Shown here piece by piece: positions 21,370 to 34,869 of a stretch of 64,000 bases of DNA. The stretch is from Diadema setosum. Taxonomy: Eukaryota > Echinodermata > Echinoidea > Diadematoida > Diadematidae. Both the position numbers and the translations under genes were made by a program. Within the stretch, counting starts at the first letter, position 1. Each line of letters opens with the position of its first letter. A model generated the notes under the pieces. It saw only the letters and a list, made by a program, of their open reading frames with translations. It did not search any database and was not told where the DNA came from. The stretch lies in contig CM067070.1 of assembly GCA_033980235.1 (NCBI GenBank), positions 4,076,978 to 4,140,977 of the forward strand. Direction: 5' to 3'.

Positions 21370-22605
21370 ATTGTTAATGACACTCTTTTATAACGTGTAT
21401 CTCATATAAAATTCTTTTTTATCACAGTGGACAATACACTTTCGTGGAGACCGCACATTATCAACATTAGTACAATAATTTCACGTAATATTGGTATCAT
21501 AAATAGACTCAATTCTCATATTCCATTGTCATCTTTTTTAACCTTGTATTTTTGTCTAATTTTACCTTATCTTAATTACGGACTCCTAGCATGAGGTATA
21601 GTGTCCATCAAACATTTCTAGACAAATTACTGTTACTGCACAAAGAGGCACTTCGTAATATTTGCGGCGTCCCGCCGCGCTCCCATTCAGAGCCATTTTA
21701 CTATTCGATAAAATATAAGATTTTGAAAAGTAAAGATTTGTATCTTTTTCAACTTGGTCAGTTTATGTTTAATTACAATGCAAATACACTTCCCAGTATT
21801 TTCAATTTAATGTTTCCACGGAACCAATTTTTAACAATTATCCCACAAGGCAATCTAATGAGTTTCATTTGCCCTTCCTGAGAACTTTATTAGCTCAGAG
21901 TACATTGTACACCAGTCCTAGATTTTGGAATTCATGAAGCTGTGAAATTAAAAATTCCCCTTCTTTGCATTCTTTTAAGCGCAAGTTGAAATCATTTCTG
22001 TTAAATCCTCTCTGATATTTTTCTTTATAAGTTAGATCTCACCAACCTCAGGGTTCATCATCCATCCACCAATCTTTCGATCACTGACTTCGTTATTACG
22101 TAATATCCATTAAATCCTTGCACAGCTGCGTGCAGTACCAGCCCTCAGAAGCACATTCTCAATCACCCCTGTTCCATTTCCCTAGTTCAGCGTGTAGGCA
22201 TTTTCTTTTTTCTTCCTTTCTCTCCCTCCATTCTTTCCATCTATTCTGCCAAGTCGTGTCGTGTGCCTTTTTTTTTGTATTTCTCCTGTCTTGTTCCGTT
22301 TTGTCGTAAATTATATCTGTGATGAGTGTTTGCAAATAAGTGATTCATAAGTTTGTTCATTTTTTGAGTGGTTCACAACATACAAGCTTTCTTTTTAGTG
22401 GACTTCTCAGTTCTTTTTGTCTTTCTCAACTGAAGCATAACTTTGTACTTTTTTGCTAGTATGCATTCTTTTGTTTACCTGTATCACTTATCTTTTGCAA
22501 AGTCGAGTGTTAATGTTTCTGATGTAATTTCAAAATTATCATGCGTTATGTTTTGCTGCAAAAAGGAGAATGAAAAATAAATGAAATGAGATGAAATGAT
22601 TTTTT
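21370..22605 (+). mobile_element. LINE-B family 3' fragment (decayed)
   Basis: Starts around CGTGTATCTCATATAAAATT, which matches the RT C-terminal region of the LINE at 39.6-46.9 kb. A 96-codon frame (21591-21881) encodes the conserved region after the RT (LLLHKEALRNICGVPPRSHSEP, LFQLGQFMFNYN), also seen in LINE-D. The 3' UTR matches 46430-46940 and ends near an (ATGAA)n-like tail at 22575-22605. It is 5'-truncated and frameshifted. Confidence 0.8.
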
Positions 22606-22728
22606 TTTAAAATCAAGGTTCCATTTTGTGGAATACTTCTTAACCAAATGAACTGAAAAATTGCAAATAATTGCAACCGTTCAGAAATATCTTAAACTCC
22701 CCGTATTTGATAGCAGCAAAGATTATAG

Positions 22729-22773
<45 letters not shown>

Positions 22774-22841
22774 GCTAGTATTTTACTCTTTTCTCTTTTC
22801 ATTCTTCAGCCTGTTTTGATTGTATACCATAAATTTTGTGT

Positions 22842-22878
<37 letters not shown>

Positions 22879-23355
22879 TACTCGCATATCTTAAGTTGAG
22901 AAAGTCTTGTATACTTCGGGGCCTTTTCCCGACAAGCCTGAAATGCTTTGATAGGTTCCCACAATTATGTTGATAATATGACTTTAGACTCTAATGATTG
23001 TTGTTTTTATTGTGGGAATAAATGAAAAAAATGAATGAAAAACAGAAATGGAATGGAGTGAGTGTGGTTTTTCCTTTTTGTTTATATGTAACAAATGTTT
23101 CACATTCGAAACAATATGGCATGTCGTTCATCACCACGTCAATAAAATAGAGTCTGAACAACGTTACCTAAAACTAAAATGATTGAAATACTGTAATACA
23201 GTATCATGGCCCAATTCAATTCAATTCAATTTAATTCAGTAGTATATTCATTTCCATCATCAAAGAAAAGAAAAGAAATAAAAGCGATAAAAATTGGCGA
23301 TTTGTCGTTCATTCATCTGATTAGGACATTTTCTTCGAATACAATAAAAAGAATA
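22606..23355. other. Intergenic with (AT)n microsatellites
   Basis: (AT)n tracts at about 22733-22770 and 22843-22874. Otherwise AT-rich with no gene seen. Confidence 0.7.
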
Positions 23356-23966
23356 TGTGGCAGTGCATCACAAAACCAACAAAAAGTCGCACCCCTTCAT
23401 AGTGACTTTTTCATATTTTCTCATTAAAAGCTGTCCTTCTACATTATTATTCAGTTTGGAATCTTAACATGAATTTGAAAGTGTGTTTTTTGGGGAAGAG
23501 TAGAATGATTAAGTATGTCTTAGGGACCACTTTTCATGCCTTGAAATCCTTTGCACACTCTTCACTTTCAATTCAAATAAATTTTGAAAGGATGAATCTA
23601 CTGCATTGACAGTTAGCTTTAATCATGGGCAGGATGTGTTGATAGATTATGCTCAATTTCACCGCAATCTGATAATCCCTCCATTGTTGTTGCTCTGGTG
23701 GTTTACATCCTGTGTTTTGTCCTTTTCATGTCACAGTAAGCACGGCTGGTAAAGATTAAGCGCTTTAATAGACCGTGTACCTCAGAGCTTCCTTTCTCAG
23801 TTCACACTTTTCCAAAATGTGTACTTTCTTTCCAGTATTTAGGTAGGTTAGGGGAGTCAATTTGACTTGAGTTATTTTAAAGCAGAGAGTCTGCTATTTT
23901 AGTATCTTAACTTAAAAACCATGTCTGGCGAGTTTGTGTTAATTAGTTTTGTGGTGCAGGGTCACT
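23356..23966. mobile_element. TGTGACC-family MITE, copy 3
   Basis: Left end TGTGGCAGTGCATCACAAAA, right end GTGGTGCAGGGTCAC. This is the most diverged and shortest copy, about 610 bp, with internal deletions relative to the others. Confidence 0.7.
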
Positions 23967-24215
23967 ATGCACGAATGATATTATTAAAAAGAACGAACAA
24001 TGCACACTTTTTCATGGCAAAAAAAAAAGTTATCATAACAAAGGACAAACGTGTTCCACAAAAAAGCCTAGCTTTTAAGACGTGGAACACTGGAATAAAA
24101 GAAACGACAGCACCAATATATTGACCTATAAAACATAGTCATATTCAATTCCTCTATATACCATTGGACATTTGCTCATTGATGCTGATGATACAAACAT
24201 ACTATGAACAGTGCT

Positions 24216-24419
24216 TACTGTAAAAGTGGAAATTTTCGCGGTGTTCAAATTTTCGCGCAACCAGAAACTAGCGCGAAATTAAAAGCACGCGAATATTTTT
24301 GCTTGCCATATGTGCCTGAGCGTGATGGCTTGATTCCGCGGAAATAAAAACACGCGAAACTCTTCCGACCCGGCCAAGCGTGAAAAATTATTCACGTGAA
24401 AATATCCACTTTTACAGTA
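24216..24419. mobile_element. 204-bp MITE with TACTGTAAAAGTGGA ends
   Basis: TACTGTAAAAGTGGAAATTT at the left is matched by its inverted form at the right (ATCCACTTTTACAGTA). The interior is rich in TTCGCG/CGCGAA motifs. A TA target duplication fits the ends. Confidence 0.8.
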
Positions 24420-25285
24420 CATTGACTATCAAATGAATATTGATACCTCCAAAGATTGCATGAGAGCGACATTTACTGATTCCAAATAAGCAGTAAGATA
24501 TGCATGAAGCTTTTTATCAGTTGCAATATAATGAATTTGCACGTATTTTCACATATGGCAAATGATGAAACAAAGATATGTCTGCGACCTTTTTTTCCCC
24601 CCTACAGCAAGGCTAAGCAACTTTCCTTGACGGCATAAACCTAATTACGTGTAACAGTAACAACTATATATTTACCATGCTACACCGTCCTTCCCGAAAG
24701 GCACTGTATGGTCCGTCGTTGCAAGAGGGCAACGTCTTACTTTTTTTCTTCTTTTTTAAGTCAACTCCAATAGGTTTGTTGTCGATATATTCTGTTATTC
24801 TGTGCACCTCACTGAGCTTCACAGTCGTTCATTATAACATGAACAAGTGGATCAAATAGTACAGTGGTTGAGCGGTAGTATGAGCTATTATAGAGATTGA
24901 ACTATGTTAGCAAAATTCTATGTGTCGTATATAACATAAAGATTACGAGTGTTGTTGTAGGTTTATCTATGTTGAAATATATTCGTGCACTTAAGATAGG
25001 GCCTCATCCACGTCAAGCTCTCTTTCTGATGACGGTCCTCTGTATTGATTTCTCCTCTGTTCATATATAAATACAGTATGCCTCATCATGTTGCTTTGAT
25101 GCGTATGTTATTACAGATTGATGATATGAAATTGACATTAAATTAAATGTATTGATTTAAATGTTATACTCTTTCTTTAGTTTTCATACTCTGTATCACT
25201 CCGTGTTTATTTGTTTTAGTGTTTGGAGAAGAAAATGCAGAAATACACAAAACAAAACAAAAGTGTACCACCTAAAACTGATTGG
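24420..25285. other. Intergenic, no feature seen
   Basis: AT-rich sequence without recognised genes or repeats. Confidence 0.5.
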
Positions 25286-25293
25286 GCTCTAGC

Positions 25294-27011
25294 CAGTGGC
25301 GTATCTAAGGGGGGGCAAGGGGGGCACGTGCCCCGGGCGCCACTCCTTTGGGGCGCAAAAAACGAAAAAACGAAAAAAAAAAAAGAAGAAGAAGAAGACG
25401 AAGAAAAAAAAAAGAAGAAGAAAAAGAAAGAAAGAAAAAAAAAAAAAAAAACCAACAAACTCGCCCGGACTGGGGGAAGGAGAAGGAGGGGGGGGGGCAG
25501 AAAACCATATCAAACAAGATAAAAACAAAAAATGATGACGCGGACAAAATGAAAATGTTAATTGTGTTCGCACAAGAAGTCCATGTTTTGTAAGATGAAA
25601 TATACAAAATTTTTTCGGGTCGCTCGCCAACATTTATATACTAAAACAAAGTCCTCAGTTTGTTGGTGTGATTCGTTGAATCTATGAGGCCGTCACTACA
25701 TCTTGATTAGAATTGTAAGATTTAATAAGCAAAAAAAAAAATGACAAGAATTCCATATTTTGTAAGCTGAAATGCAAAAATTTTCGGCTCGCTCACTGCG
25801 CTCGCTCGCCAAAATTTATCAAAAAAAAAAAAAGATAAGAACAAACGTCATGATGACGCCCAAATATACAAATTTCGGCTCACTCGCGCGTACTAATTTA
25901 GAGTATTTTTCAAATCCTCAGTTTGTATAAATCGTTATAAGGCCGTCACTATGTCTTGATTAGAATTGAAAGATTTAATAAGCAAAAAAAAATGACAACA
26001 ATTCCATGTTTTGTAAGATGAAATACAAAAATTTTCGGCTCGCTCGCCAAAAATTTTTCAAAAAAATATAAGAACAAAACGTCATGATGACGCCGAAATA
26101 CAAATTTCGGCTCGCTCGCGCGTACTAATTTGGAGTATTTTATCAAGTCCTCAGTTTTTTTGTATACTATCGTTATCTATAAGCCGTCAATATATCTTGA
26201 ATAGAATTGTAAGATGTAGTAAGCAAAAACTGACAAGAATTCCATGTTTTGTTTAAAGCTGAAATACAAAATTTTTCGGCTCGCTCGCTGCGCTCGCTCG
26301 CCAAACTTTATCAAATAAAAAAAATATAAGAACAAAACGTGATGATGACGAGGAAATATACAAATTTCGGCTCACTCGCGCGTACTAATTTGGAGTATTT
26401 TATCAAGTCCTCAGTTTTTTTTGTATACTATCGTTATCTATAAGCCGTCAATATATCTTGATTAGAATTGTAAGATGTAGTAAGCAAAAACTGACAAGAA
26501 TTCCATGTTTTGTTTAAAGCTGAAATACAACATTTTTAAGCTCGCTCGCTGCGCTCGCTCGCCAAACTTTATCAAATAAAAAAAATATAAGAACAAAATG
26601 TGATGATGACGAGGAAATATACAAATTTCGGCTCACTCGCGCGTACTAATTTGGAGTATTTTTTCAAGTCCTCAGTTTGTTGGTATAAATCGTTATCTAT
26701 AAGGTCGTCACTATATCTTGATAAGAATTGTAAGATTTAATAAGCAAAAAATGACAAGAATTCCATGTTTTGTAAGCTGAAATCCAAAAATTTTCGGCTC
26801 GCTCGCTACGCTCGCTCGCCAAAATGTATCCAAATTTATTACATTTAAATCACCCTCAAAAGACCCCTTTTAAGTGCTTGAAAAGCATATCATGTGGACT
26901 TTTTTTAAAGTCCCTACCCGGGATAGGGTTGGGGTTGAACACTTTTTTCAGAAATTAGGGGCGCAATTTTCGCGCTTGCCCCGGGCGCCGTTTTCCCTAG
27001 ATACGCCACTG
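25294..27011. mobile_element. hAT-type non-autonomous element, 1718 bp
   Basis: Terminal inverted repeats CAGTGGCGTATCTA at both ends are followed by a G-rich subterminal stretch and a shared CCCCGGGCGCC motif. The element is flanked on both sides by a perfect 8-bp target duplication GCTCTAGC (25286-25293 and 27012-27019). CAGTGGCG-type ends plus 8-bp duplications are the hallmark of hAT transposons. There is no transposase ORF. The interior is a tandem array (see next entry). Apparent ORFs at 25216-25633 come from the A/G-rich tract. Confidence 0.92.
25560..26825. repeat. Tandem array inside the hAT element (~175-260-bp units)
   Basis: The segment GACAAGAATTCCATGTTTTG recurs near 25743, 25994, 26230, 26491 and 26752, with a weaker copy near 25570. 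Spacings are about 251, 236, 261 and 261 bp. Most units carry a GC-rich block built from CTCGCTCGC and GCGCTCGCTCGCC. The last three units are most alike, as expected from local expansion. Confidence 0.85.
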
Positions 27012-27210
27012 GCTCTAGCTTCGAAAGGATTTTACATGTATATGTAGCTTTGATATATTTGTGATGCATGGAAGTTAGACGATATTGGTTTATATCCAGG
27101 GTAGCCTCTTCAACGTTCGTTATTAGCTACGGAAGAGCCCTGCCAAAATCATTATCCCAGGTTTGGCTGTGTTCCCATGTTCAGCACATAACAGGAAGTA
27201 GGTTGCAGTC

Positions 27211-27719
27211 TTAAAGGGAACGCAAACCCAAAGAGCATGTGAATTTGTGAAAAGCAGCAACATTAGTAAAACACAGTGAAAGTTTGAAGACAACCGGACA
27301 ATCGATGCAAAAGCTATTAATTTTGAAAGTTTTGGTGTTGGAACCGCTGGATGAGGAGACCACCAGAGGCTAGTTAATTTTTCATGAAAATTACAAATTT
27401 CATCAACTTGATACTGACATAATTATGTTAAGGGTAGCAATTATTCCCTTTGCTTTCTGAAAACGGTAGACTAGTGCTGTTTGATAATGGTAGAAAAGTG
27501 ATTTTTTTTTTAATTTCCTTTATATTTTCTTTGTATTGCTGTCCACTCATACGTCATAACCCCTAGTAGTCTCTTCATCCAGCAGTTCCAACACCAAAAC
27601 TTAAAAATTCATAACTTTTGCATCGATTGTCCGCTTTCCTCAAACATTCACTGATGTTTTCTACTAATGTTGCTGCTTTCACTCAATCGACATTGCTCTT
27701 GGGTTTGCGTTCCCTTTAA
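27211..27719. mobile_element. 509-bp long-inverted-repeat MITE (TTAA-type)
   Basis: TTAAAGGGAACGCAAACCCA at the left is mirrored at the right. The inverted repeats extend about 150 bp (GGTGTTGGAACCGCTGG against CCAGCAGTTCCAACACC). The ends fit TTAA target sites, as in piggyBac-like MITEs. Non-coding. Confidence 0.82.
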
Positions 27720-28195
27720 CTTCATACACCACAGCGAGATGAGTAGTTACGATGATACTGCCGATAATAATACAAAAAAAAAATGAAGGTATTTTTTTTT
27801 CGATTGTTCTTTGAATGTCACTGGTGTAATGTTATCAATTACGAGGCTAAATGTTTCTTTTTTAACTCTTGAACTTGTATTAAAACCCCGAAAAGGGAAG
27901 AAATCTAGCTGATGTCTTTTCAGGTAATAGAACGTACTTGGAGCCTACTTATTGTGAAAGAGTATAAATGAGACATCAAAATCAGTCTATTTCACGTTTT
28001 AGTCAGCTCCATTTGGGTTCCGCCCATTATATGTATTTTCGATCGATTTATTACGGCTTCCAGACTTGAATTACAAAAAAAAAAAAAAATCGCATTTCAT
28101 ACAAGAAAAGATTGACATATAGAAGACCCTAGAAAAGGATAAATACACAATAGGAAATATACCACACTCTGGAGAAACCGATACAAATAATAGGG

Positions 28196-28423
28196 GTGTA
28201 CTCTCTAAAAAGAAAAATAAATAAATGGAAAAAAATACAATCGAGTGAAAATAAACTCACTCTTAAAGGAGTGAATAAAAAAAGTAGATCATTGAAAGAT
28301 TTTGGAGTGATCCCTGACATCACACGAAAACGAGTGAAAATGAACATTTTCATTCCAAATTCACTCCAATTTCACCGTAAATTCACTGTTTTTTTATTTA
28401 CTCTTTCAAGAGTGAACATTCGA

Positions 28424-28454
<31 letters not shown>

Positions 28455-28468
28455 GAGAGAGAGTACTC
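28196..28468. mobile_element. MITE with GTACTCTCT ends
   Basis: The left end GTGTACTCTCTAAAAAG and the inverted right end AGAGTACTCTCTC... form imperfect terminal repeats. The interior is rich in GAGTGAA/TTCACTC inverted motifs. A T28 tract lies next to the right end, so the short ORFs here are low-complexity artefacts. Confidence 0.6.
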
Positions 28469-29164
28469 TTCTACATTTGCATAACATTCATGCGAGCACC
28501 AAAACCGGGAATCCCACTTAGAACTACTATACGGCTTGCACTTTTTGCACATTATACTGCAGCAAAGAAGAACAAATAAAATGGACGTCATAGCGACACC
28601 TCTGTTTTCCGGTTGTGTTCACGTGTTACTCAGATTTGACTCCAATTCAAACGGAAAATGTAGACAAGAGAAAACATATCCATTAAAAAGTCATATACGT
28701 TTCAAAGTGATATGTAATTTTCAAGAAATGGAAGTAGTAATTCTTTTCCCATTTTGTTTTTAAAATAATGTTCATGGCACTTCGAAGTCCCACACAACAA
28801 AATACTAAATCTGAGCAATAAATGTTTTCCTATCATAGTACAATACGTCTTTTTTTAAGCAGTCTGATACAGGGAGGTAAACTCTTTTACACCGGTATTT
28901 GTTTCTATATGATTTCTTTAAACAACATCTTTTGATCGAAAGAAAGTCCATAGATAAATATTAGTGGTTTATAAGAAATCATATAGTAATTAGAGGCTAC
29001 ATGGACATGATTATATAAGCCGTAATTTGATATAACTTTGACCCATTTAACCTTGAACTGATTGATAATGACATTGTGCGCACACCTGGGATAAGTAGTT
29101 TTATCTCTCTAGTATGCATAACTCGATAGTCTTATAACGTCCGCACGCTTGCAGTCCTCAATGA
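28469..29164. other. Intergenic, no feature seen
   Basis: AT-rich sequence; no gene or repeat recognised. Confidence 0.5.
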
Positions 29165-29419
29165 CAATTGAAGAGTTTGTTCGCAAAAACCGATAAGTCC
29201 ATTTTTGAAGATTTTGAAGTACGGTCTCTGTCATAAAGTACAAAATGATACCTTTAAATGATGTATAAGTCACTACATATAAAGGTACATTTTTGAAGTT
29301 ATGGTGAAAAGAAGCAATTTTTTTCTTATTATTCTCTTTATTTTTCTTGACCTTTCATCGCAAATAAATCCATTTGGCAAATATGGACTTATCGATTTTG
29401 CGAACAAACTCTTCAATTG
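29165..29419. mobile_element. 255-bp MITE with CAATTGAAGAGTTTGTTCGC ends
   Basis: A 20-bp terminal repeat is present at 29165 and inverted at 29400-29419, continuing into related GATAAGTCCAT motifs. The right half recurs as a truncated copy at 5603-5746 inside gene 1. Confidence 0.8.
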
Positions 29420-30089
29420 CATTCAACCAAGTCTGTTCTGAATCAATTTTGGATAACCTATTTTAGAACAGCGAACTATAATCAACTTGACAAATACGAG
29501 ACCATTTTCCGGGACGCAACGATTTAACTGTTGATAGCAAATGAAACGTTTCTATCATATCAGTCGTTCATTTCCTAAATTGTTAAAAAAAAAAAAACTG
29601 TTTATAAAAATAAACATACCTATAAACCTTGTGAAGATTACGATGTCTCTATGACCTAAACGTTAATGTATAGTGGAGTTTACAATGATTTATATACCTG
29701 CATACATACATGGGTGAGAATGTTGAACGATGTGCAATTGCCAATTTTCGCACCTTATGACATTCTTTCCCATAGAACACGCCAGGATGATCTACGAAAC
29801 CAGATTGTTTCTTGTCATCTCAAAGATTGGTAAATTTCCTTTCAGGAAATGTATGATTTGGTTGACTTTTGCCTGATAATTTTCATTTGACAAGGACTTA
29901 AAGCGTAATAATACGGTAAAAACGCTATTTTCACAATATTTTTTTTTCATGCCTTTTTTATGGTACGTGGCATTTAATATCTGACCATGTTCTGGATCTG
30001 ACATATCATGGGTATGCAGCACAAAATCATAAGAACTTTATGAGCACGTATAAAATTACAGAGAACAATTGAAATAGCAAAGCCCTGAA

Positions 30090-33000
30090 CAGACGAACAT
30101 CCGTGATGCTTTTATTTCTATCGCTGCTGCAAATTCTACTTTGTTGTTCCAACTGTAATGTATTTGAAAATTTGGAGTTCCACCTAATGAACATATTCTG
30201 CAAAAATTGTACGTCTACTGGCTGTACATGGGACGTAACATTCTTTTATGCAAAATTATACTCAGTTTTCGTCACGGACGTGCTTCTGCTATTTTCTAAT
30301 AAAGATCGTAGCTCATAAAACGTTATTGGCGATATTGTTCTGAATCGTAATCAACTAAGACCTAGCCACACAATAATATGTTTGTTTTGAGTTTCTGTCC
30401 ATCCTTTGTCAAATAGGAACCGAGAATGTATTTTAGACGAACCTCCGAGAAAAAAAGTTCGTCCGTGATGATTAAAACGTTGTCCAGTGGGACACCATCT
30501 TGCTTTGATGGCGAAGGTACATTTCACCTTTGGCTCTCTAGCCGAGGAGCTGCATGTCATTTTTGGAGCGGACTGACGCTCGTCTACAGTTTTTGGACCA
30601 TGCAATTCACCGAAAATCAAGCAAATGATTAATATTTTCTCTGAAAATTCACCTCCTGATCGCCCTTTGAGCATTACATATGTTGCTAGGATGTCAAATT
30701 TCTTATAATTTGCATCGCCAATACCTGTTTGCATTTTTGAAAGAGTTAGGATGGCTAGGTACTCTCTGTCGATTAGTTATCCGTCCTGGAACGAACGTCC
30801 GTGACAATTCAGCGAACGTCCGTGACGTATGCAATCCTACCGATAGGGATAACTTGTCCCAAAAGTGTCCTGTACTTTTTAAAGCTGTTGGCTCCAATAG
30901 CGACAGATACAATTTTACGAAGTAAACAATGAGTTTACAGCAGTAGTTTCAGAATTTTAAAGGCGTTATGTGATCATGATGAACAAACAGTTGAAAATTT
31001 ACTCACAATTTTACGCTTGTTTTCCCTCTAATCAGGGACCTCCCTGCTCTAATTATACAAAAACAGCTTAACACTGAAAACAAAGTTATAGGAAAATGGA
31101 ATTTTGCCTAATCTGTAATTTCTGTGCATTTAAATTTCTTTCTAATGAGGATCTGGAGAAAATTTGTACTGCTACAGGTTCTGAAAGTTTCGCTCACGGA
31201 CGTTCTGTCCGAGAAAGAAAATTTCTGATAATTACAAATATATCACTGCACATTAAGTTAATGTTACTTGAAAATATTACCAAATCACCGAGTCGCTCAT
31301 ACCCAGAAGTGAATAACGTTCAGCACTCAATTTACCTACAATAACAAGCGGAAAACGTGTTGGTCACTGATGTTCGTTGGTAGAATAAGTCAATGGATTA
31401 CATAGTAGGAGAAAGAAGAACAGTGCCACTTTTTAGTGACAGATGCTCCAAGTGTTTATCTTTTGAGTATGGCACCTGCCGTCTCAAACAGATCACATCC
31501 AGTTTTGGTCTGCATAACGGACGTTCGCTGTAAATGTCATGATATCAAATGCCTTAATTTATCCTTATTTTTCTCTTCACGACGATTTTTCTCTCATTCC
31601 CTAAGTAGCGTGAACATGCCGCGACCAAACAGAAACAAAAACACACAAAAACAAAACAAAAAACAAATCCGAAAAGTGCTACGCAATCATATTCAGGAAA
31701 ATCACGGAAGAAGTCTGTAATGGGCATGTGTTGAAGAAGAAACGGAAAATTTTCAAAAGGACATGGAAGCAGTTGAATGAAAATGAGAAGAAACAGAGCG
31801 GGATCGAGCTCCAACACACAGAGAAAAGAATTGCCAGTGCACTGTCGTTATACCAAATTCCTCTGCAGAGGTTTCTTATTAAAAATGTTCTTATTCTCAA
31901 AGTTTGTTAGTCCGAAATTAAATATTAAGGTTCATTATTTTTAAGTCCGTTCTTCTAAAAGTGGAATGGGCCTGATATTCGTTTACATGAGAACGGTTAT
32001 CATGAGGTTTTAAAATTTGGAGGGTTTGGTTGTTAACTTGTTTCTCCACATTTGGATAAGCGAACCTGATTTTTCATGTTCCAATTAATAAACCTTTCGA
32101 TTAACCTTCGGAGATTCCTGTCATTAAGCGAATAAAAAAGCTTCATGATTATACGAAATCTATCAATTTTCGGTTTGACAACCTTTATGAATAACGAGCC
32201 TCTGAAATGACAAAATGTTTGTTAGAACAAACCATATTGTATGATATTGAGGTCACAAACATCCATCCAAGTTATATGGACTTATTGTGTCTTGTTAGGG
32301 CGAAATTTCGCAGTATCGAACCTAATATCATTTCTGAGTAATATAACACAAATTCTCTTCGGTAAGAGTGTGTAACACAAGGAGCAAACTCAGAGGGATT
32401 TCTTCCTAACGTATTCGTTTGCCCTCCCCAGCTAAACTTCGTATTTCTATAACGGAGCATATTTCTTTTGTTTTTTCTTTGTTAATTCTTTGTCATATTT
32501 AGCTGTGACCATGTTCGTTATAAGCAAATTTTGCATTATAGACTTTAGATAACAAATTTAGGACCTGAATCTTTACTTCGTGATAACAGAATTTTGATAA
32601 ATATATTCGTTCTCAAGGATGGATTACGTCACTGAGATTACACGTACGTTTGTATACGTTCATTTACGAGAGATGGAAAATTGTTTTCTTTTTGATTCCT
32701 CAATATGAGAAGATAAACAAGCTTTTATAATTGAGAGTTGGTAATATCTATTCATGATTTTGCGCAGGAGTTTGTTCTCGACATGAAATTGCTGTTTGTT
32801 GTGAGTAGAATGCGTTTCCAACTCAAGAGAGCTGCATTGTTCAATATCTTGTTTGTTCCGAACGTCCGTGAGCTATATGCGAACCTCCGTGATGAAAAAT
32901 ATGCTATGTTTGTTGGGTTATAGAGACTGCCTAGATCAGATACATCTTAAGAAGGTATGTTATTATTTGGGATTGAGGATTAAAGTATGGGATAGTGAAA

Positions 33001-33290
33001 TAAGAGGTCAAAATATTGAGTTGCTGTAAAATGAGCGTAAATTGGAGAATGTGTTTAGCGGAAAAGCAATATTCCAACAGAAATTTGGTTAAATCATCAG
33101 TTGTCTACCATTACGTACAGGTTAAGGGTACAAGCTTAATATTCTGCCAACACGTAAACATGTCCCTTTAGATATTTCGTTACGATTTTGAACTGAATCA
33201 GACCTTTGCAAACTATGCTAAATGGTATTCAAATGTATGTGCAGTACTATTCCTTACGGACGTTCGCTGCTCTGGACATGGTAAACTTCC
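30090..33290. repeat. Cluster of a dispersed GAACGTCCGTGA-like motif
   Basis: Variants of GCGAACGTCCGTGA occur on both strands at about 30094 (+), 30271 (-), 30437 (+, partial), 30457 (+), 30793 (+), 30814 (+), 31193 (-), 31367 (-, weak), 31513 (-), 32859 (+), 32880 (+) and 33255 (-). The sequence between them is AT-rich and unrelated. I see no such motif elsewhere in the window. A 127-codon minus-strand frame (30351-30734) overlaps the cluster; it has no recognised domain and is not called. Confidence 0.7.
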
Positions 33291-34869
33291 GCGGTGAATA
33301 AAAACTTGTTTCTCTGGGAAAATCCTAGTATAATTGGGTTCATATGAAAGCTTGAGCTATACTCTTTGAGGCAAGATATATGATTTGGAGAATTTCCTAC
33401 TTTTTAGATTTTGCCTTGTTTTGGCTCAATTGTACATCGTTTAAAATTCTGACCCACATACATACATATTTTTAATATCTCCATCTTCTTTCTGTAATAG
33501 GATGCGGATAGAACAGTTTGGATTATGAATTACTGGGGGATGTTGGTCAACGTGTGTTTTCATTAAAGTCTCAAAATCTCCCCGATCCTTTCCTTCCCCC
33601 TCTCCATAGAAGTTTCTTCTCCAAATTTGCCTGTTAGTACATCCTATGTGAAGGTAATTTTAACGTAGGTCGATTATGCGGGTGCACGTCACGAGACCGA
33701 AACCAACAAGTCATACAGCCAAATTGAGTCATACAAAGGAGGTTCTAGAGCTGGAGTTCCAACTGGCCATAATTATTTAAACAGTTGTCAGATTTCTATG
33801 GATGCACAAAAGAACTCCACAGGTGCATTTGTATCTTTGACGATCGACGTTTGGGGCCGCCATCATTCTGGGCAATCAGAAGAAGGATTTCGAACTCGAA
33901 CATTATATCGCGTATATTTTGCTTGTTTATTCATTAAATGACATGAAATCTCTCATTATGATAAAACATTTAAAACAAAGGTCACATTCGTTCAGAAATA
34001 CCTGCAAAAGTGTTAATCGGAGCTGTATGTTGTGAAAGTGTTTGAAGGTACACCCTCCTTGAATTTTAACACTTTTCCGCTAAATTTCCACAATTAAAAC
34101 TTATGATATTATGGAATAATCTTCGAGAATAGTTCTTTATAAATCAGTATGTCAGATTTGTGACCGGAAATGTCCATGTTTAGTAAATTTAATTTTCATT
34201 TCATTGATTTCTATGTGATTTCTATCCGCGCATTTCCTGCCTATTCCTTTATGTATTGATCATATTCTATAAGTAGGGATGGCAAAAAAGATATTACCAT
34301 AATAAAGACATACCTTTCCTAAAACTTAGCTGGTCGTTATGCAATGACACATGATTCAATTGTCCTTCTATCTGTTGGGGCAGCTCCAGTTTGGTACATA
34401 CTTCACATATTTTTTAGTGGCGGCTTCGAACATGGTTTCAAAGGGAATCAGAGTTGTGACTCCATTCTTTTCAACCTCCTTGGCCACACTGCAAATGGGT
34501 CATGCAGCCCATGAATTATTCAGCTCGCGCAATGTTAACATTTCGTAACGAAATAGGTTATGCGACACTTGGCGTTCCATAGAAAACTATGGTCTTTCCC
34601 TATGGTTTAAACCATGAACAAAGATTGTACCACCTTCGTAAATTCGGGCCCTAAAGCTTCGTGCTGTATCTGTACACTCGTGGGCTGTTTTACCTATGCA
34701 GTGGGGCCCAAGCTTCTGTTCTAAGAATTTTGCAACGCGCGTTGAATATTTAGCGCATGGACTTTACGTGTAATGGCCTGCAATCAAGCCGCGTAGTACT
34801 AAGTATTGAAAAAAAAAGCAAACAGTACTTTGACATATTCTAGGAAGATTTAGATTTAGAGCTGTTTAG
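33291..34869. other. Intergenic, no feature seen
   Basis: AT-rich DNA without recognised coding or repeat structure. Confidence 0.5.

Noticed and set aside
25223..25633. Lys/Glu-rich and Phe-rich ORFs
   Set aside because: Low-complexity A/G tract inside the hAT element.
25560..26825. CRISPR-like array of regularly spaced repeats
   Set aside because: Units are long (about 175-260 bp) and homologous throughout, without short repeats separated by unique spacers; the host is a eukaryote.
30351..30734. 127-codon minus-strand ORF in the motif cluster
   Set aside because: No recognised domain, a competing plus-strand frame, and several of its codons are the repeated GTCCGTGA motif itself.
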